A DNA stretch of 64,000 nucleotides from Streptomyces sp. NBC_00663 (GTDB taxonomy: Bacteria; Actinomycetota; Actinomycetes; Streptomycetales; Streptomycetaceae): contig NZ_CP109027.1 of NCBI RefSeq assembly GCF_036226885.1, positions 1,798,001 through 1,862,000 of the forward strand, in the 5' to 3' direction. Position numbers and translations under genes: made by a program. Of the stretch, positions 34,071 to 42,956 are shown piece after piece. The notes below the pieces were generated by a model. The model saw only the letters and a program-made list of their open reading frames with translations, was not told the origin of the DNA and did not search any database. Position 1 is the first letter of the stretch, and each line of letters opens with the position of its first letter.

Positions 34071-35267
34071 ATGGGTGGGCGAAGGCTGCGGACCGGGCAC
34101 GACTGGAAGCTGCTCGCGGAGTCCTGCACGGCGCTGCTGGACCGGGTGCCCGAGCTGGTCGACGAGCACATACGGCAACTCACCGAGCACTCCCCCGTCT
34201 ACGCGGGAGTCCTCGCACCCGACCTCCAGTGGCGGGAGGCGGAGGAGGCGATCCGGATCGGCATCGAGACCCTTTCGGCGCCTCGGGAGTCGCCCCGCCG
34301 CGACCTGGAGCACGCCGAGGGCCTGGGCCGGCACCGGGCGCAGCAGGGGCTGCCGCTGGACCTGCTGGTGCACGCCTACCGCAACGCCGGCTATCTGGTG
34401 TGGGACGCGCTGGTGGAGGGCGCCGCCGGGCGGGAACCGGAGCGGCTGGCGGCGCTGATGCGGTCGGCGACGGTGGTCTGGTCGGCGGTGGACGCGCAGA
34501 CCCAGACGGCGTCGGAGGCGTACCGCGCGACCGAGGCGGAGCTGCGACGACGTACCGACGAGCAGTTGCAGGCGCTGCTCGACGCCCTGCTTGAGGGGCA
34601 GGCGACGCCGGGCCTCGCGGCGCGGGCGGCCGCGGGGCTGGATCTGCCGGAGCACGGCCCTTACGCGGTGGTGGTGCTGCGGGCGGTGCGGCGGGACGCG
34701 CACGGGCAGCCGTTACGGGGAGCCGGGTTCCGGTTCATCTGGCGGATGCGGGCGGACTGTGAGATCGGGGTCGTCGCGCTCACGCCCGGTCAGGGCCTGG
34801 ACGGGGTGGCCCAGGCGCTGGACGGGCGGTGCTCGGGGCCCGGCGGGATCAGCCCGGTGGTGCCCGGCCTCGCCGAGTTGGGGCGGGCCCGGCGGCTGGC
34901 CGAGCTGGCGCTGCGGACCTGTCCGCCGGACGGTACCGCCGTCGTACGCCTTGATCAGCGCATGCCGACGGCGCTCGTGGTGAGTCAGCCGGAGCTGGCC
35001 GACCGGCTGGTGTCGGATGTGTTCGGCGGGCTGCTGGAGCTGGAGCCCGCCGACCGGGCCGTGCTGCTGGAGACCCTGGATGTGTGGCTGACCTGCGAGG
35101 GTTCGGCGGGCCGGGCCGCCGGGCGGCTGTACTGCCACCGCAACACGGTCTTCAATCGGCTGCGGCGCCTGGAACAGCTGACGTCACGGTCGCTGGCCCG
35201 GCCGCGGGACCTGATCGAGATGACGCTGGCGTTGGACGCGTACCGGTTGTCCGGGACCCGCCGATGA
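34071..35267 (+). CDS. PucR/CdaR-family helix-turn-helix regulator
   Basis: A 398-residue regulator. The C-terminal PucR-type HTH begins near residue 330 (LLETLDVWLTCEGSAGRAAG) and contains the RNTVFNRLRRLE recognition helix; the N-terminal half is a helical sensor region of the type found in Streptomyces members. It is divergent from the liv operon with an 18-bp palindrome between, so it probably controls the transporter and itself. ATG at 34071 lacks a clear ribosome site and may begin a leaderless or short-leader mRNA. The ligand is unknown. Confidence 0.88.
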   Translation: MGGRRLRTGHDWKLLAESCTALLDRVPELVDEHIRQLTEHSPVYAGVLAPDLQWREAEEAIRIGIETLSAPRESPRRDLEHAEGLGRHRAQQGLPLDLLVHAYRNAGYLVWDALVEGAAGREPERLAALMRSATVVWSAVDAQTQTASEAYRATEAELRRRTDEQLQALLDALLEGQATPGLAARAAAGLDLPEHGPYAVVVLRAVRRDAHGQPLRGAGFRFIWRMRADCEIGVVALTPGQGLDGVAQALDGRCSGPGGISPVVPGLAELGRARRLAELALRTCPPDGTAVVRLDQRMPTALVVSQPELADRLVSDVFGGLLELEPADRAVLLETLDVWLTCEGSAGRAAGRLYCHRNTVFNRLRRLEQLTSRSLARPRDLIEMTLALDAYRLSGTRR

Positions 35268-35288
35268 GCCTTCCGGCTCGGCTCAACG

Positions 35289-35328
35289 GGTGAGTCCGAT
35301 GCGGCCCGGCCGGTGAGTCCGATGCGGC
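35289..35328. repeat. 17-bp direct repeat between convergent genes
   Basis: GGTGAGTCCGATGCGGC occurs at 35289-35305 and 35312-35328, 23 bp apart. The second copy ends directly at the glycerate kinase stop codon. It may be a local duplication or part of a terminator region. Confidence 0.6.
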
Positions 35329-36480
35329 TCAGCTCAGGAAGTCCCGTGCGATCTGCTCCGCCACCCGCTCCAGGATCGGCCCGGCGTCGGCGATGCACTT
35401 CGCCACGTCCGGCTCGACCTCGGTGAGCGGGTACGCGCGCCGGATGCCGGCCCTGCCGAGCGCCTCCGGAGGCAGGGCGAGGCGCCCGCACACCGCGACG
35501 ACCTCCTTGTTCGCGGCGCGGGCCGCGGCGGCGACGCCCGCGGGGGCCTTGCCGTGCAGGGTCTGCTCGTCGAGGGAGCCCTCGCCGGTGATGACCAGGG
35601 CCGCCTTCTCCAGCGCGGGTGCGAAGCCGAGGACGTCGAGCATGACCTCGATGCCGGCCCGGAACCGGGCGCCGATGAGGAGCGCGCCGTAGCCGATGCC
35701 GCCGGCCGCGCCCGCGCCCGGCGACGCGGCGTACTCGGCCGCCTTGGCGCCGACCGTGTCCTCCAGCACGCGCGCGTAGTGCGCGAGGGCGGCGTCCAGG
35801 GTCTCGACGTCGTCCGGGGAGGCGCCCTTCTGCGGGCCGTAGACCGCGGGTGCGCCCTTCGGGCCGGTGAGCGGGTTGTCGACGTCGCTGGCGAGGACCA
35901 GCTCCACGTCGGCGAAGCGCGGGTCGAGGCCCGACAGGTCGGCCGAGGCCAGTTCGGCGAGGCCGCCACCGCCCGGGGTGACCGGCTCGCCGTCCTTGTC
36001 GAGGAACCGGGCGCCGAGCGCGGTGAGCATGCCGGCGCCGCCGTCGGTGGTGGCGCTGCCGCCGACGCCGAAGACGATGGTGCGGGCGCCCGCGTCGAGG
36101 GCTGCCCGCAGCAGCTCGCCGGAGCCGTAGGTGGACGAGGTGAGGGGGGCGAAGACGCCCTTGGGGAGGCGCTGGAGACCGCTGGCCTCCGCCATCTCCA
36201 CGACGGCGGTGTCGCCGCGCAGCGCGAAGGCGGCCGTGACCTCCTGGCCGAGGGGCCCGGCGACCTTGATCTCGTGCCGGTCGAAACCGGCCGCGACCGC
36301 CGCGTCCACGGTGCCGTCGCCGCCGTCGGCCACGGGCAGCGCGGCCACCTCGACGCCCGGCACGACCCGGCGCAGCCCGGCCGTCACCCGCTCGGCGACC
36401 TGCACGGCCGTCAGCGACCCCTTGAACTTGTCCGCGGCGATGAGCACCCCGTGGGCACCGTTGCCTACAGCGAAAGCCAC
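35329..36480 (-). CDS. Glycerate kinase
   Basis: A 383-residue kinase of the GlxK/GarK family that phosphorylates D-glycerate. It starts with the typical GVLIAADKFKGSLTAVQVAERV, then VADGGDGTVD, GVGGSATTDGGAGM and ITGEGSLDEQTLHGKAP, all hallmark segments. The GTG at 36480 follows AAGGGGA by 8 nt; longer in-frame starts add an unrelated arginine/glycine-rich stretch. It would feed glycerate into glycolysis. It stands alone, convergent with the regulator gene. Confidence 0.92.
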   Translation of the reverse strand: MAFAVGNGAHGVLIAADKFKGSLTAVQVAERVTAGLRRVVPGVEVAALPVADGGDGTVDAAVAAGFDRHEIKVAGPLGQEVTAAFALRGDTAVVEMAEASGLQRLPKGVFAPLTSSTYGSGELLRAALDAGARTIVFGVGGSATTDGGAGMLTALGARFLDKDGEPVTPGGGGLAELASADLSGLDPRFADVELVLASDVDNPLTGPKGAPAVYGPQKGASPDDVETLDAALAHYARVLEDTVGAKAAEYAASPGAGAAGGIGYGALLIGARFRAGIEVMLDVLGFAPALEKAALVITGEGSLDEQTLHGKAPAGVAAAARAANKEVVAVCGRLALPPEALGRAGIRRAYPLTEVEPDVAKCIADAGPILERVAEQIARDFLS

Positions 36481-36638
36481 CTTGCATTCCCCTTGCTCTC
36501 CGGGCCTCACGCATGTCAGGCCAGTCGCGCCGCTGCGACCATAACCGGAGGTGCCCCTCGCCGTCATGCCCCGCCCGGACCTTGAGAAGCCGCGGCGACC
36601 CCCCTGTGCGGGCCCCCGTAATCGGGTAAACCGGTCCT

Positions 36639-37709
36639 ATGACCCCTGTGGGCAGTGAGCCAGAGCTCGCCGACCGCGTCCTCGGGGGCTGGCTGGGCCG
36701 GATCGCGGGCAACATGCTCGGCAAGCCGGTCGAGCAGGGCGACCTGTGGACGCGGGACCGGATCGACCGTTATCTGCGGCGGGCCGCCGCCCTGCCGCTG
36801 ACCGACTATCTGCCGGAGCCGCCGAGCGAGAGCGACGGTTTCGAGCTGCGCCCCGAGTGGCGGAGCTGCGTGCGCGGCCGGATCCACGGCAGCTGTCGTG
36901 ACGACGACGTGGACTACGCCATCCTCGGCCTGGACCTTCTGGAGACCCACGGCTTCGCCTTCAGCACCGAGCAGGTCGGTGATCTGTGGCTGCTGCGGCT
37001 GCCCTACCTCCAGACGTTCACCGCCGAGCGGGCCGCCTACCGCAATCTCGCCAACGGGCTGAAGCCGCCCCTGACAGCGACCTACGACAACCCGTACCAG
37101 GACTGGATCGGGGCGCTGATCCGCGCCGACATCTACGGCTGGACCTGCCCCGGCGCCCCACGCCGGGCGGCCTCGCTGGCCCGGCGGGACGCGGTGCTCT
37201 CGCACACCGGGAACGGGGTGTACGGGGCGATGTGGGCGGCGGCGCTGGTGTCGGCGGCGTTCACCGCGGCGACCGTGCGCCAGGCCCTGGACCAGGCGCT
37301 GGCCGTCGTACCGGCGAGCAGCCGGCTGGCCAGGACCGTGCGCCGGGTGATGTCCCTCCATGACACCCGGATGACCTGGGAGGACACGCTGACGACGGTG
37401 GCCGAGGAGACCGCCGGGCTCGGCTGGATCCACACCGTCCCGAACGCCGCGGTGCTCACCGCCGGGCTGCTGTACGGCGACGGCGACTTCACCCGGACCG
37501 TCACGCTGACGGTCCGGGGTGGTCTGGACACCGACTCCAACGGGGCCACGGCCGGCTCGGTGGCCGGGGTGCTGACCGGCGCGGAGGCGATTCCGGCGCA
37601 GTGGAAGGATCCGCTGGAGGACACGGTGCGCAGCGCGGTGTTCGGCTTCGACGGGGTACGGATCAGCGAGCTGGCGGAGCGGACGGTGCGGCTGATCGAC
37701 GGTGAGTGA
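36639..37709 (+). CDS. ADP-ribosylglycohydrolase family protein
   Basis: A 356-residue DraG-like protein. It begins DRVLGGWLGRIAGNMLGKPVE and has DDDVDYAILGLDLLE as the first acidic metal-binding motif and GGLDTDSNGATAGSVAGVLTGA as the C-terminal dinuclear-Mg motif. Enzymes of this family remove ADP-ribose from proteins, nucleic acids or small molecules; target unknown. A NUDIX gene follows within 30 nt and could hydrolyse the released ADP-ribose, which fits a two-step route, but this is inference. Confidence 0.87.
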   Translation: MTPVGSEPELADRVLGGWLGRIAGNMLGKPVEQGDLWTRDRIDRYLRRAAALPLTDYLPEPPSESDGFELRPEWRSCVRGRIHGSCRDDDVDYAILGLDLLETHGFAFSTEQVGDLWLLRLPYLQTFTAERAAYRNLANGLKPPLTATYDNPYQDWIGALIRADIYGWTCPGAPRRAASLARRDAVLSHTGNGVYGAMWAAALVSAAFTAATVRQALDQALAVVPASSRLARTVRRVMSLHDTRMTWEDTLTTVAEETAGLGWIHTVPNAAVLTAGLLYGDGDFTRTVTLTVRGGLDTDSNGATAGSVAGVLTGAEAIPAQWKDPLEDTVRSAVFGFDGVRISELAERTVRLIDGE

Positions 37710-37737
37710 TCGGGTCCGACGGCACTACCCTTCAGGG

Positions 37738-38232
37738 ATGACCAGCGCTCAGGACTTCGCCACGTACCTCGCCGGCCTCCCCCGCATCATCGCCGGTGCC
37801 GCCGCCCTCTTCCGTGACAGCGACGGGCGGGTGCTGCTCGTCGAGCCCAACTACCGCGAGGGCTGGGCGCTTCCGGGCGGCACCATCGAGTCGGACGACG
37901 GCGAGACCCCCCGTCAGGGGGCGCGCCGCGAGACGCTGGAGGAGATCGGGCTCGACCGTGAACTCGGCCGGCTGCTCGCGGTGGACTGGGTGTACCGGCC
38001 GAGCATGCCGCCGCTGGTGGCCTACCTGTACGACGGCGGCGTCCTCGGCGAGGACGAGCTCAAGGCGATCCGGCTCCAGGAGGAGGAGTTGCTGTCGTGG
38101 CGGCTCGTGCCGCGCGAGGAGCTGGACGACTATCTGCTGGGCACCCTGGGGGGCCGGGTGCGGGCCGCGTTGGACGTTCTCGCGGAAGGCTCCGGGACAG
38201 CGGAGCTGGAGAACGGCCGACGGGTCTCCTGA
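37738..38232 (+). CDS. NUDIX hydrolase
   Basis: A 164-residue NUDIX hydrolase with the box GGTIESDDGETPRQGARRE followed by TLEEIGL. The spacing before the first Glu is two residues longer than the canonical GX5E, a variation common in actinobacterial members. ATG at 37738 is preferred; an in-frame GTG at 37702 overlaps the end of the upstream ADP-ribosylglycohydrolase gene and is possible. The two genes are probably co-transcribed. Confidence 0.85.
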   Translation: MTSAQDFATYLAGLPRIIAGAAALFRDSDGRVLLVEPNYREGWALPGGTIESDDGETPRQGARRETLEEIGLDRELGRLLAVDWVYRPSMPPLVAYLYDGGVLGEDELKAIRLQEEELLSWRLVPREELDDYLLGTLGGRVRAALDVLAEGSGTAELENGRRVS

Positions 38233-38249
38233 ACTCCCGCGGGATTCCT

Positions 38250-38271
38250 GACGCCTGTTGATTCAGGCGTC
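38250..38271 (+). terminator. Terminator-like hairpin after the NUDIX gene
   Basis: GACGCCTG pairs with CAGGCGTC around a 6-nt loop, 18 nt after the stop. The remaining 160 nt to the protease ATG hold no feature I can name. Confidence 0.6.
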
Positions 38272-38431
38272 GGTTCCCGTCAATTCCCCCGTGAAATCCG
38301 GGCCTTGAAGCTACGCCCTTGCGCGTATGGACCCCCTGTATCCGCGCCAATAGCGTGCGAGTCCTCGCCTAGTGCGCAGGTACCGGTGGCGCGGGTATTC
38401 CCTGCCGCCGGATTCAATTACAGGGGGAACC

Positions 38432-39799
38432 ATGCGGGTAATCGTTCAGATGCGCCCGGAACCCGATCTCGTCCAGGCGATCGTGGATCCGTCCGTCAGC
38501 ACTCCGCCGGCCTCGGACGTCGCCGGCGCACTGCCCGGCCTCGCGCTGGACCCGGACTTCGTTCCGGTGCCGGTGCCGCAGCCCAAGCCGGTGTACGCCG
38601 ACGGCGATCCGCTGTCGCTGGACCAGCCGCTCACCTTCTCGCTGGCACCCGAGGACGCGAGCGTCCTGGTGCGCGGCGAGATCCAGGACCGCGACGGCGC
38701 CGCGCGGCTGGCGATGCTGGGCGCCACGCGCCCCGACATCGTCGGGATCTCCGCCGACCCGGCCGTCGAGACAATGCCCACCTGCGGCAACACGCCCCCG
38801 GTCGGCGACTGGCACGACGTCCAGCGGTTCGTCACGGACGCGCTGAAGAGCGAGGGCCTTGACGGGACGGGCGTCCCGCTGGCGATCGTCGACACCGGCA
38901 TCAACGTCGCGCACCTCGGCCAGATCCTCGGCTCGCCCGTCACGGTCGACGCGGCGCGCAGCTGGAAGCCGCCGGGGGTGGCCGGCACCTTCGGTCAGTT
39001 CCCGGTGAACCACGGCACGATGTGCGCGTTCGACTCGCTGATCGTGGCCCGCGAGGTGTCCCTCCTCGACATTCCCGTGCTGCTCTCGCAGCGGCAGGGC
39101 GCCACCGTGATGGAGGGCCTGCTCTCCGACGCGATCTCCGCGTACGCGCACCTGTGGGGGCTGCTGGAGCAGATGCCGCGCGAGCGGCGCCGGATGGTCA
39201 TCAGCAACAGCTGGGGGTCGTTCAAGCCGACGTGGGACTTCCCGCCGGGGCACCCGGGCAACTACTCCGACAACCGGGCCCACCCGTTCAACCTCATCGT
39301 CGCCGCGCTGGAGGTGTCCGGCGCGGACATCCTGTTCGCCGCGGGCAACTGCGGTGTCGAGTGCCCCGACGGGCGCTGCGGCTTCCCGAGCCGGCCCATC
39401 AACGGGGCGAACTCGCACCCCAGCGTGCTGTCCGTGGCCGGGGTGGACACGCATGACGCCCGGGTCGGCTACTCGTCCCAGGGTCCGGGACGGCTCGCCG
39501 TGCGCAAGCCGGACATCGCCACGTACACGCACTTCAGCGGTTCGAAGGCGTTCGGCCAGAACAGCCCCGACTCGGGGACGTCGGCCGCCTGCCCGGTCGC
39601 GGCGGGTGTCGTCGCCGCGATACGCAGCAAGGTGTCGGTGAAGGACCTGTCGCCGTCCCGGATGCGTACGCTGATCCGCCGGTCCGCGCACGACGTGGGC
39701 GGTCACGGCTACGACTTCGACTACGGGTACGGCATCATCAACACCCCGTCGATCGTCGACGCGGTCCGCCGCCTCGGCAAGACCAACGCCCGTCTGTAG
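38432..39799 (+). CDS. S8 (subtilisin-like) serine peptidase without signal peptide
   Basis: A 455-residue subtilase. The triad is D154 (AIVDTGIN), H194 (NHGTMC) and S384 (GTSAACPVAAG), with N306 (AAGN) as oxyanion residue. The first ~115 residues are beta-rich and could be a propeptide, but no signal peptide or transmembrane segment precedes them (MRVIVQMRPEPD), so the enzyme appears cytoplasmic, unlike most Streptomyces subtilases. ATG at 38432 has GGGGGA upstream. Its stop lies 7 nt before a small acidic protein gene whose ribosome site overlaps the end, so the two form an operon. Target unknown. Confidence 0.88.
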   Translation: MRVIVQMRPEPDLVQAIVDPSVSTPPASDVAGALPGLALDPDFVPVPVPQPKPVYADGDPLSLDQPLTFSLAPEDASVLVRGEIQDRDGAARLAMLGATRPDIVGISADPAVETMPTCGNTPPVGDWHDVQRFVTDALKSEGLDGTGVPLAIVDTGINVAHLGQILGSPVTVDAARSWKPPGVAGTFGQFPVNHGTMCAFDSLIVAREVSLLDIPVLLSQRQGATVMEGLLSDAISAYAHLWGLLEQMPRERRRMVISNSWGSFKPTWDFPPGHPGNYSDNRAHPFNLIVAALEVSGADILFAAGNCGVECPDGRCGFPSRPINGANSHPSVLSVAGVDTHDARVGYSSQGPGRLAVRKPDIATYTHFSGSKAFGQNSPDSGTSAACPVAAGVVAAIRSKVSVKDLSPSRMRTLIRRSAHDVGGHGYDFDYGYGIINTPSIVDAVRRLGKTNARL

Positions 39800-39806
39800 G
39801 AGACAC

Positions 39807-40133
39807 ATGGCTCCCGAGAGCCCCACCGTCCTCATCACCGTGACCCTGCCGCCGGGGTCGGCGCTGGAGGACGCCCGACGCCGTCTCGGCCTCACCGAGG
39901 ACGAGGTCGACACGGCGTACGGCCTGGTCCCGGTGGACCCGGCGAACGGCACCTACGCACTGCTGGTGACCGCGGAGGCCGGCGCGCGGCTCCAGGGAGC
40001 ACCCGAGGCGAGGGGGTCGTACCAGGGCCCCTTCGCCAACCCGAAGATCGAACCGTTCGGTCCGGTGCAGTCGAAGGACGACGGGGACGACGAGGGGGAC
40101 GAGGACGGCGGGGGCGGCAAGGCCGACGGCTGA
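39807..40133 (+). CDS. Small acidic partner of the S8 peptidase, function unknown
   Basis: A 108-residue protein not recognised as a named family. Residues 1-70 alternate strands and a helix (LITVTLPPGSALEDA, GTYALLVTAEAGARLQ), compatible with an I9-propeptide-like or ferredoxin-like fold; the last ~22 residues are a very acidic Asp/Glu/Gly tail. ATG at 39807 uses an AGGAG that overlaps the end of the protease gene. A trans-acting inhibitor, chaperone or adaptor of the protease is a reasonable guess only. Confidence 0.75.
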   Translation: MAPESPTVLITVTLPPGSALEDARRRLGLTEDEVDTAYGLVPVDPANGTYALLVTAEAGARLQGAPEARGSYQGPFANPKIEPFGPVQSKDDGDDEGDEDGGGGKADG

Positions 40134-40179
40134 CATAACCGTTGGCCCTCCCCGGCGCCGTCGATCTACCCTCGGCCGC

Positions 40180-40905
40180 ATGAACAAGCCCCTCGTGGCC
40201 CTTCTCAGCGGCGCAGGAATTTCCACCGACTCCGGGATTCCGGACTATCGCGGCCCCAACGGTCTGTGGCGTCGGGATCCCGAGGCGGAAAAGCTCGTGA
40301 CATACGACTACTACATGAACGATCCGGAGATCCGGCGGCGTTCATGGCTCATGCGGAAAGAGAACCAGGCGCTCACGGCACAGCCCAACGCCGCGCATTT
40401 CGCGGTGGCCGAGTTGGAGAAGTCCGGGGTGCCCGTGCGGGTGATCACACAGAATGTGGACGGGCTGCATCAGCTCGCCGGGATGCCGGCCCGCAAGGTG
40501 CTCGAACTGCACGGCACCGCACGGCAGGTGGTGTGCACGCAGTGTCATGCGCGCGGGCCAATGGAGGACGCGCTCGCGCGGATCGACGCCGGGGAGGACG
40601 ACCCGGACTGTCCGGAGTGCGGCGGGATCCTGAAGTCCGCGACCGTGATGTTCGGCGAGCACCTCGACCCCGTGGTGCTCGGTGAGGCGGCCGCGATCAC
40701 CAAGGCCTGCCAGGTGTTCGTCGCCGTCGGCAGCAGCCTCCAGGTACAGCCGGCCGCGGGCCTCGCCGGCGTCGCCGCCGACCACGGGGCCCGCCTGATC
40801 ATCGTCAACGCCGAGCCGACCCCGTACGACGACCGCGCCGACGAGGTCATCCGAGAACCGATCGGCACCGCCCTGCCGGAACTGCTGCGCAGACTGCGGG
40901 ACTAG
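40180..40905 (+). CDS. Sirtuin (Sir2-family NAD-dependent deacylase)
   Basis: A 241-residue class III/U sirtuin. NAD-binding GAGISTDSGIPDYRG is near residue 8, QNVDGLH near residue 90, the catalytic His is in LELHGT, and two Cys pairs (CTQC, CPEC) form the zinc site. It removes acyl groups from lysines and yields O-acyl-ADP-ribose. ATG at 40180 is 46 nt after the acidic protein stop, so it may be read through from the protease pair. It converges with the alkylation-repair genes 7 nt away. Confidence 0.93.
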   Translation: MNKPLVALLSGAGISTDSGIPDYRGPNGLWRRDPEAEKLVTYDYYMNDPEIRRRSWLMRKENQALTAQPNAAHFAVAELEKSGVPVRVITQNVDGLHQLAGMPARKVLELHGTARQVVCTQCHARGPMEDALARIDAGEDDPDCPECGGILKSATVMFGEHLDPVVLGEAAAITKACQVFVAVGSSLQVQPAAGLAGVAADHGARLIIVNAEPTPYDDRADEVIREPIGTALPELLRRLRD

Positions 40906-40912
40906 TCACCGG

Positions 40913-41413
40913 TCAGAACAGCGCCGCCCCCTGCTCGAAGTCCAGCAGGCGCTGTTTGCGTTCCAGGCCGCCGCCGTAGCCGGTGAGGCTGCCGTCGGAG
41001 CCCACGACGCGGTGGCAGGGGACGATGATGCTGACCGGGTTCTTGCCGTTGGCCAGGCCGACCGCGCGGGAGGCGCCGGGGTTGCCGAGGGCTTCGGCGA
41101 GGTCGCCGTAGGAGCGGGTCTCGCCGTACGGGATGCGGAGGAGCTGTTCCCAGACGCTGCGCTGGAACGGGGTTCCGTGCAGGTTGAGTTCGAGGGTGAA
41201 CTCCTTCAGCTCCGAGGCGAAATAGGCCTCCAGCTGGTCCACCACCTCGCCGAAGGGGCGGTCGTCGCGTGCGCCGAACGTCTCCTGGGCGGGGCGGTGG
41301 CGCTGGTCGGTCATGTAGAGGTTGCTCAGGGTGCCGTCCGTCGCGACCAGGGTCAGCGGGCCGTACGGGCTGTCGATCACGGTGTGTTGCTTCACAGCGG
41401 GAACAGAGGTCAC
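40913..41413 (-). CDS. ogt: Methylated-DNA-[protein]-cysteine S-methyltransferase
   Basis: A 166-residue suicide repair protein that transfers the methyl group of O6-methylguanine to its own cysteine in VPCHRVVG. The HTH segment with the arginine finger lies just before (GETRSYGDLAEALGNPGASRAVG). GTG at 41413 has AAGGA 8 nt upstream. It begins only 9 nt after the Ada-AlkA gene stop, so the pair is an operon covering direct reversal and base excision of alkylated bases. Confidence 0.93.
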   Translation of the reverse strand: MTSVPAVKQHTVIDSPYGPLTLVATDGTLSNLYMTDQRHRPAQETFGARDDRPFGEVVDQLEAYFASELKEFTLELNLHGTPFQRSVWEQLLRIPYGETRSYGDLAEALGNPGASRAVGLANGKNPVSIIVPCHRVVGSDGSLTGYGGGLERKQRLLDFEQGAALF

Positions 41414-41422
41414 GGAACGTCC

Positions 41423-42907
41423 TTATACCGGAAGGAAGTTGATCGGGTGGCTGTCGGTCGCCCACAGGTACTGGACCGCGTACGCCCGCCACGGCCGCCA
41501 GGCCGCCGCTCGCGCGGTCAGCGCCGCCGGGGTCGAGGGCAGGCCCAACTCCTGGGCGGCCTTGCGGATGCCGAGGTCGGTGGGGAGAAAGGCGTCGGGG
41601 TCGCCGAGGGCGCGCATCGCGATGACGTCGGCCGTCCAGGGGCCGAAGCCTGGCAGGGCGAGGAGACGGGCGCGGGTCTGCGTCCAGTCGCTCTCGACGC
41701 CCAGGTTCAGGGTTCCGTCCGCCAGTTGGCCCACCAGCCTGGTGAAGGTCGTGCGGCGGGTGCGGGGCATGGCGAGCGACTCGGGGTCCAGGGCCGCTAG
41801 TTGCTCCGGGGAGGGGAAGAGGTGGGTGAGGCCGCCCTCGGGGTCGTCCACCGGGTCGCCGTGGGCCGTCACCAGGCGGGCCGCGTGGGTGCGGGCGGCG
41901 GCGGTCGAGACCTGCTGGCCCAGGACCGCCCGGACCGCGAACTCCGCCTCGTCCACCGTGCGCGGCACCCGCCGCCCCGGCGCCTTGGCGACCAGCGGTG
42001 CCAGCACCGGGTCCGTGCGCAACTGGTCGTCGATCGCCACCGGATCGGCGTCCAGGTCGAGCATGCGGCGGCAGCGGCTGATGGCGACCGTCAGATCGCG
42101 CAGGTCGCTCAGGGTGAGGCGGCAGGCGATGTGGTCGGGGTTCGGGGTGAGCGCCACGATGCCGTGGCCGTACGGCAGTCGCAGTGTGCGGCGGTAGGCG
42201 CCGTCCCGCCACTCCTCCACCCCGGGCACGGCGGTCGCCGCGAGGTGGCCGAAGAGGTTGTCGGGGTTGAGGGGGGCGCGGAACGGCAGGCGGAGGGTGA
42301 GAACCCCGGGGGTCACCGCACCCACGTTCCTGCGCGGCACGCGCGACCGCAGCTCGCTCGGTGAGAGCGCGAAGACCTCGCGCACGGTGTCGTTGAAGGT
42401 GCGGATGGAGGAGAAGCCGGCGGCGAACGCGATCTCCGCCATCGGCAGGGCCGTGGTCTCGATCAACAGACGTGCCGTCTGGGCGCGTTGGGCGCGGGCC
42501 AGCGCGAGCGGGCCCGCGCCCAGTTCGGCGAGGAGCTGGCGTTCGACCTGCCGGGTGCTGTAGCCGAGCCGGACGGCCAGTCCCGGCACGCCCTCGCGGT
42601 CCACGACCCCGTCGGCGATCAGCCGCATCGCCCGGGCCACCAGGTCCGCGCGCTCGTTCCACTCGGGAGAGCCGGGGCTGGTGTCCGGACGGCACCGCTT
42701 GCAGGCCCGGAACCCGGCCTGCTGGCAGGCCGCCGCGCTCGCGTAGAACGTCATGTTCGCGGGCTTGGGCGGCACGGCCGGGCAACTGGGCCGGCAGTAG
42801 ATCCGGGTCGTCAGGACCGCCGTGAAGAACCACCCGTCGAACCGGGCGTCCTTGGACTGGACGGCGCGCACGCAGCGCTCGGTGTCGGTGTGCATCCCCT
42901 TCTGCAT
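41423..42907 (-). CDS. Ada N-terminal domain-AraC HTH-AlkA DNA glycosylase fusion
   Basis: A 494-residue three-part protein. Residues 1-80 form an Ada-type zinc/methyl-acceptor domain with all four Cys (YCRPSC, CKRC); residues 85-190 are an AraC-type HTH; the rest is a 3-methyladenine glycosylase of the AlkA class with helix-hairpin-helix-Asp motif (LPGFGPWTADVIAMRALGD). It combines methyl-phosphotriester sensing, transcription activation and base excision, and probably activates its own operon with ogt. ATG 42907 is used; ATG 42895 is also in frame, but its AAGGGG is too close. Confidence 0.92.
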   Translation of the reverse strand: MQKGMHTDTERCVRAVQSKDARFDGWFFTAVLTTRIYCRPSCPAVPPKPANMTFYASAAACQQAGFRACKRCRPDTSPGSPEWNERADLVARAMRLIADGVVDREGVPGLAVRLGYSTRQVERQLLAELGAGPLALARAQRAQTARLLIETTALPMAEIAFAAGFSSIRTFNDTVREVFALSPSELRSRVPRRNVGAVTPGVLTLRLPFRAPLNPDNLFGHLAATAVPGVEEWRDGAYRRTLRLPYGHGIVALTPNPDHIACRLTLSDLRDLTVAISRCRRMLDLDADPVAIDDQLRTDPVLAPLVAKAPGRRVPRTVDEAEFAVRAVLGQQVSTAAARTHAARLVTAHGDPVDDPEGGLTHLFPSPEQLAALDPESLAMPRTRRTTFTRLVGQLADGTLNLGVESDWTQTRARLLALPGFGPWTADVIAMRALGDPDAFLPTDLGIRKAAQELGLPSTPAALTARAAAWRPWRAYAVQYLWATDSHPINFLPV

Positions 42908-42956
42908 ACGCCCAGCATGGTGCAGCGGCGCAGGGTCGGCTGGCGGGAATCCGACA

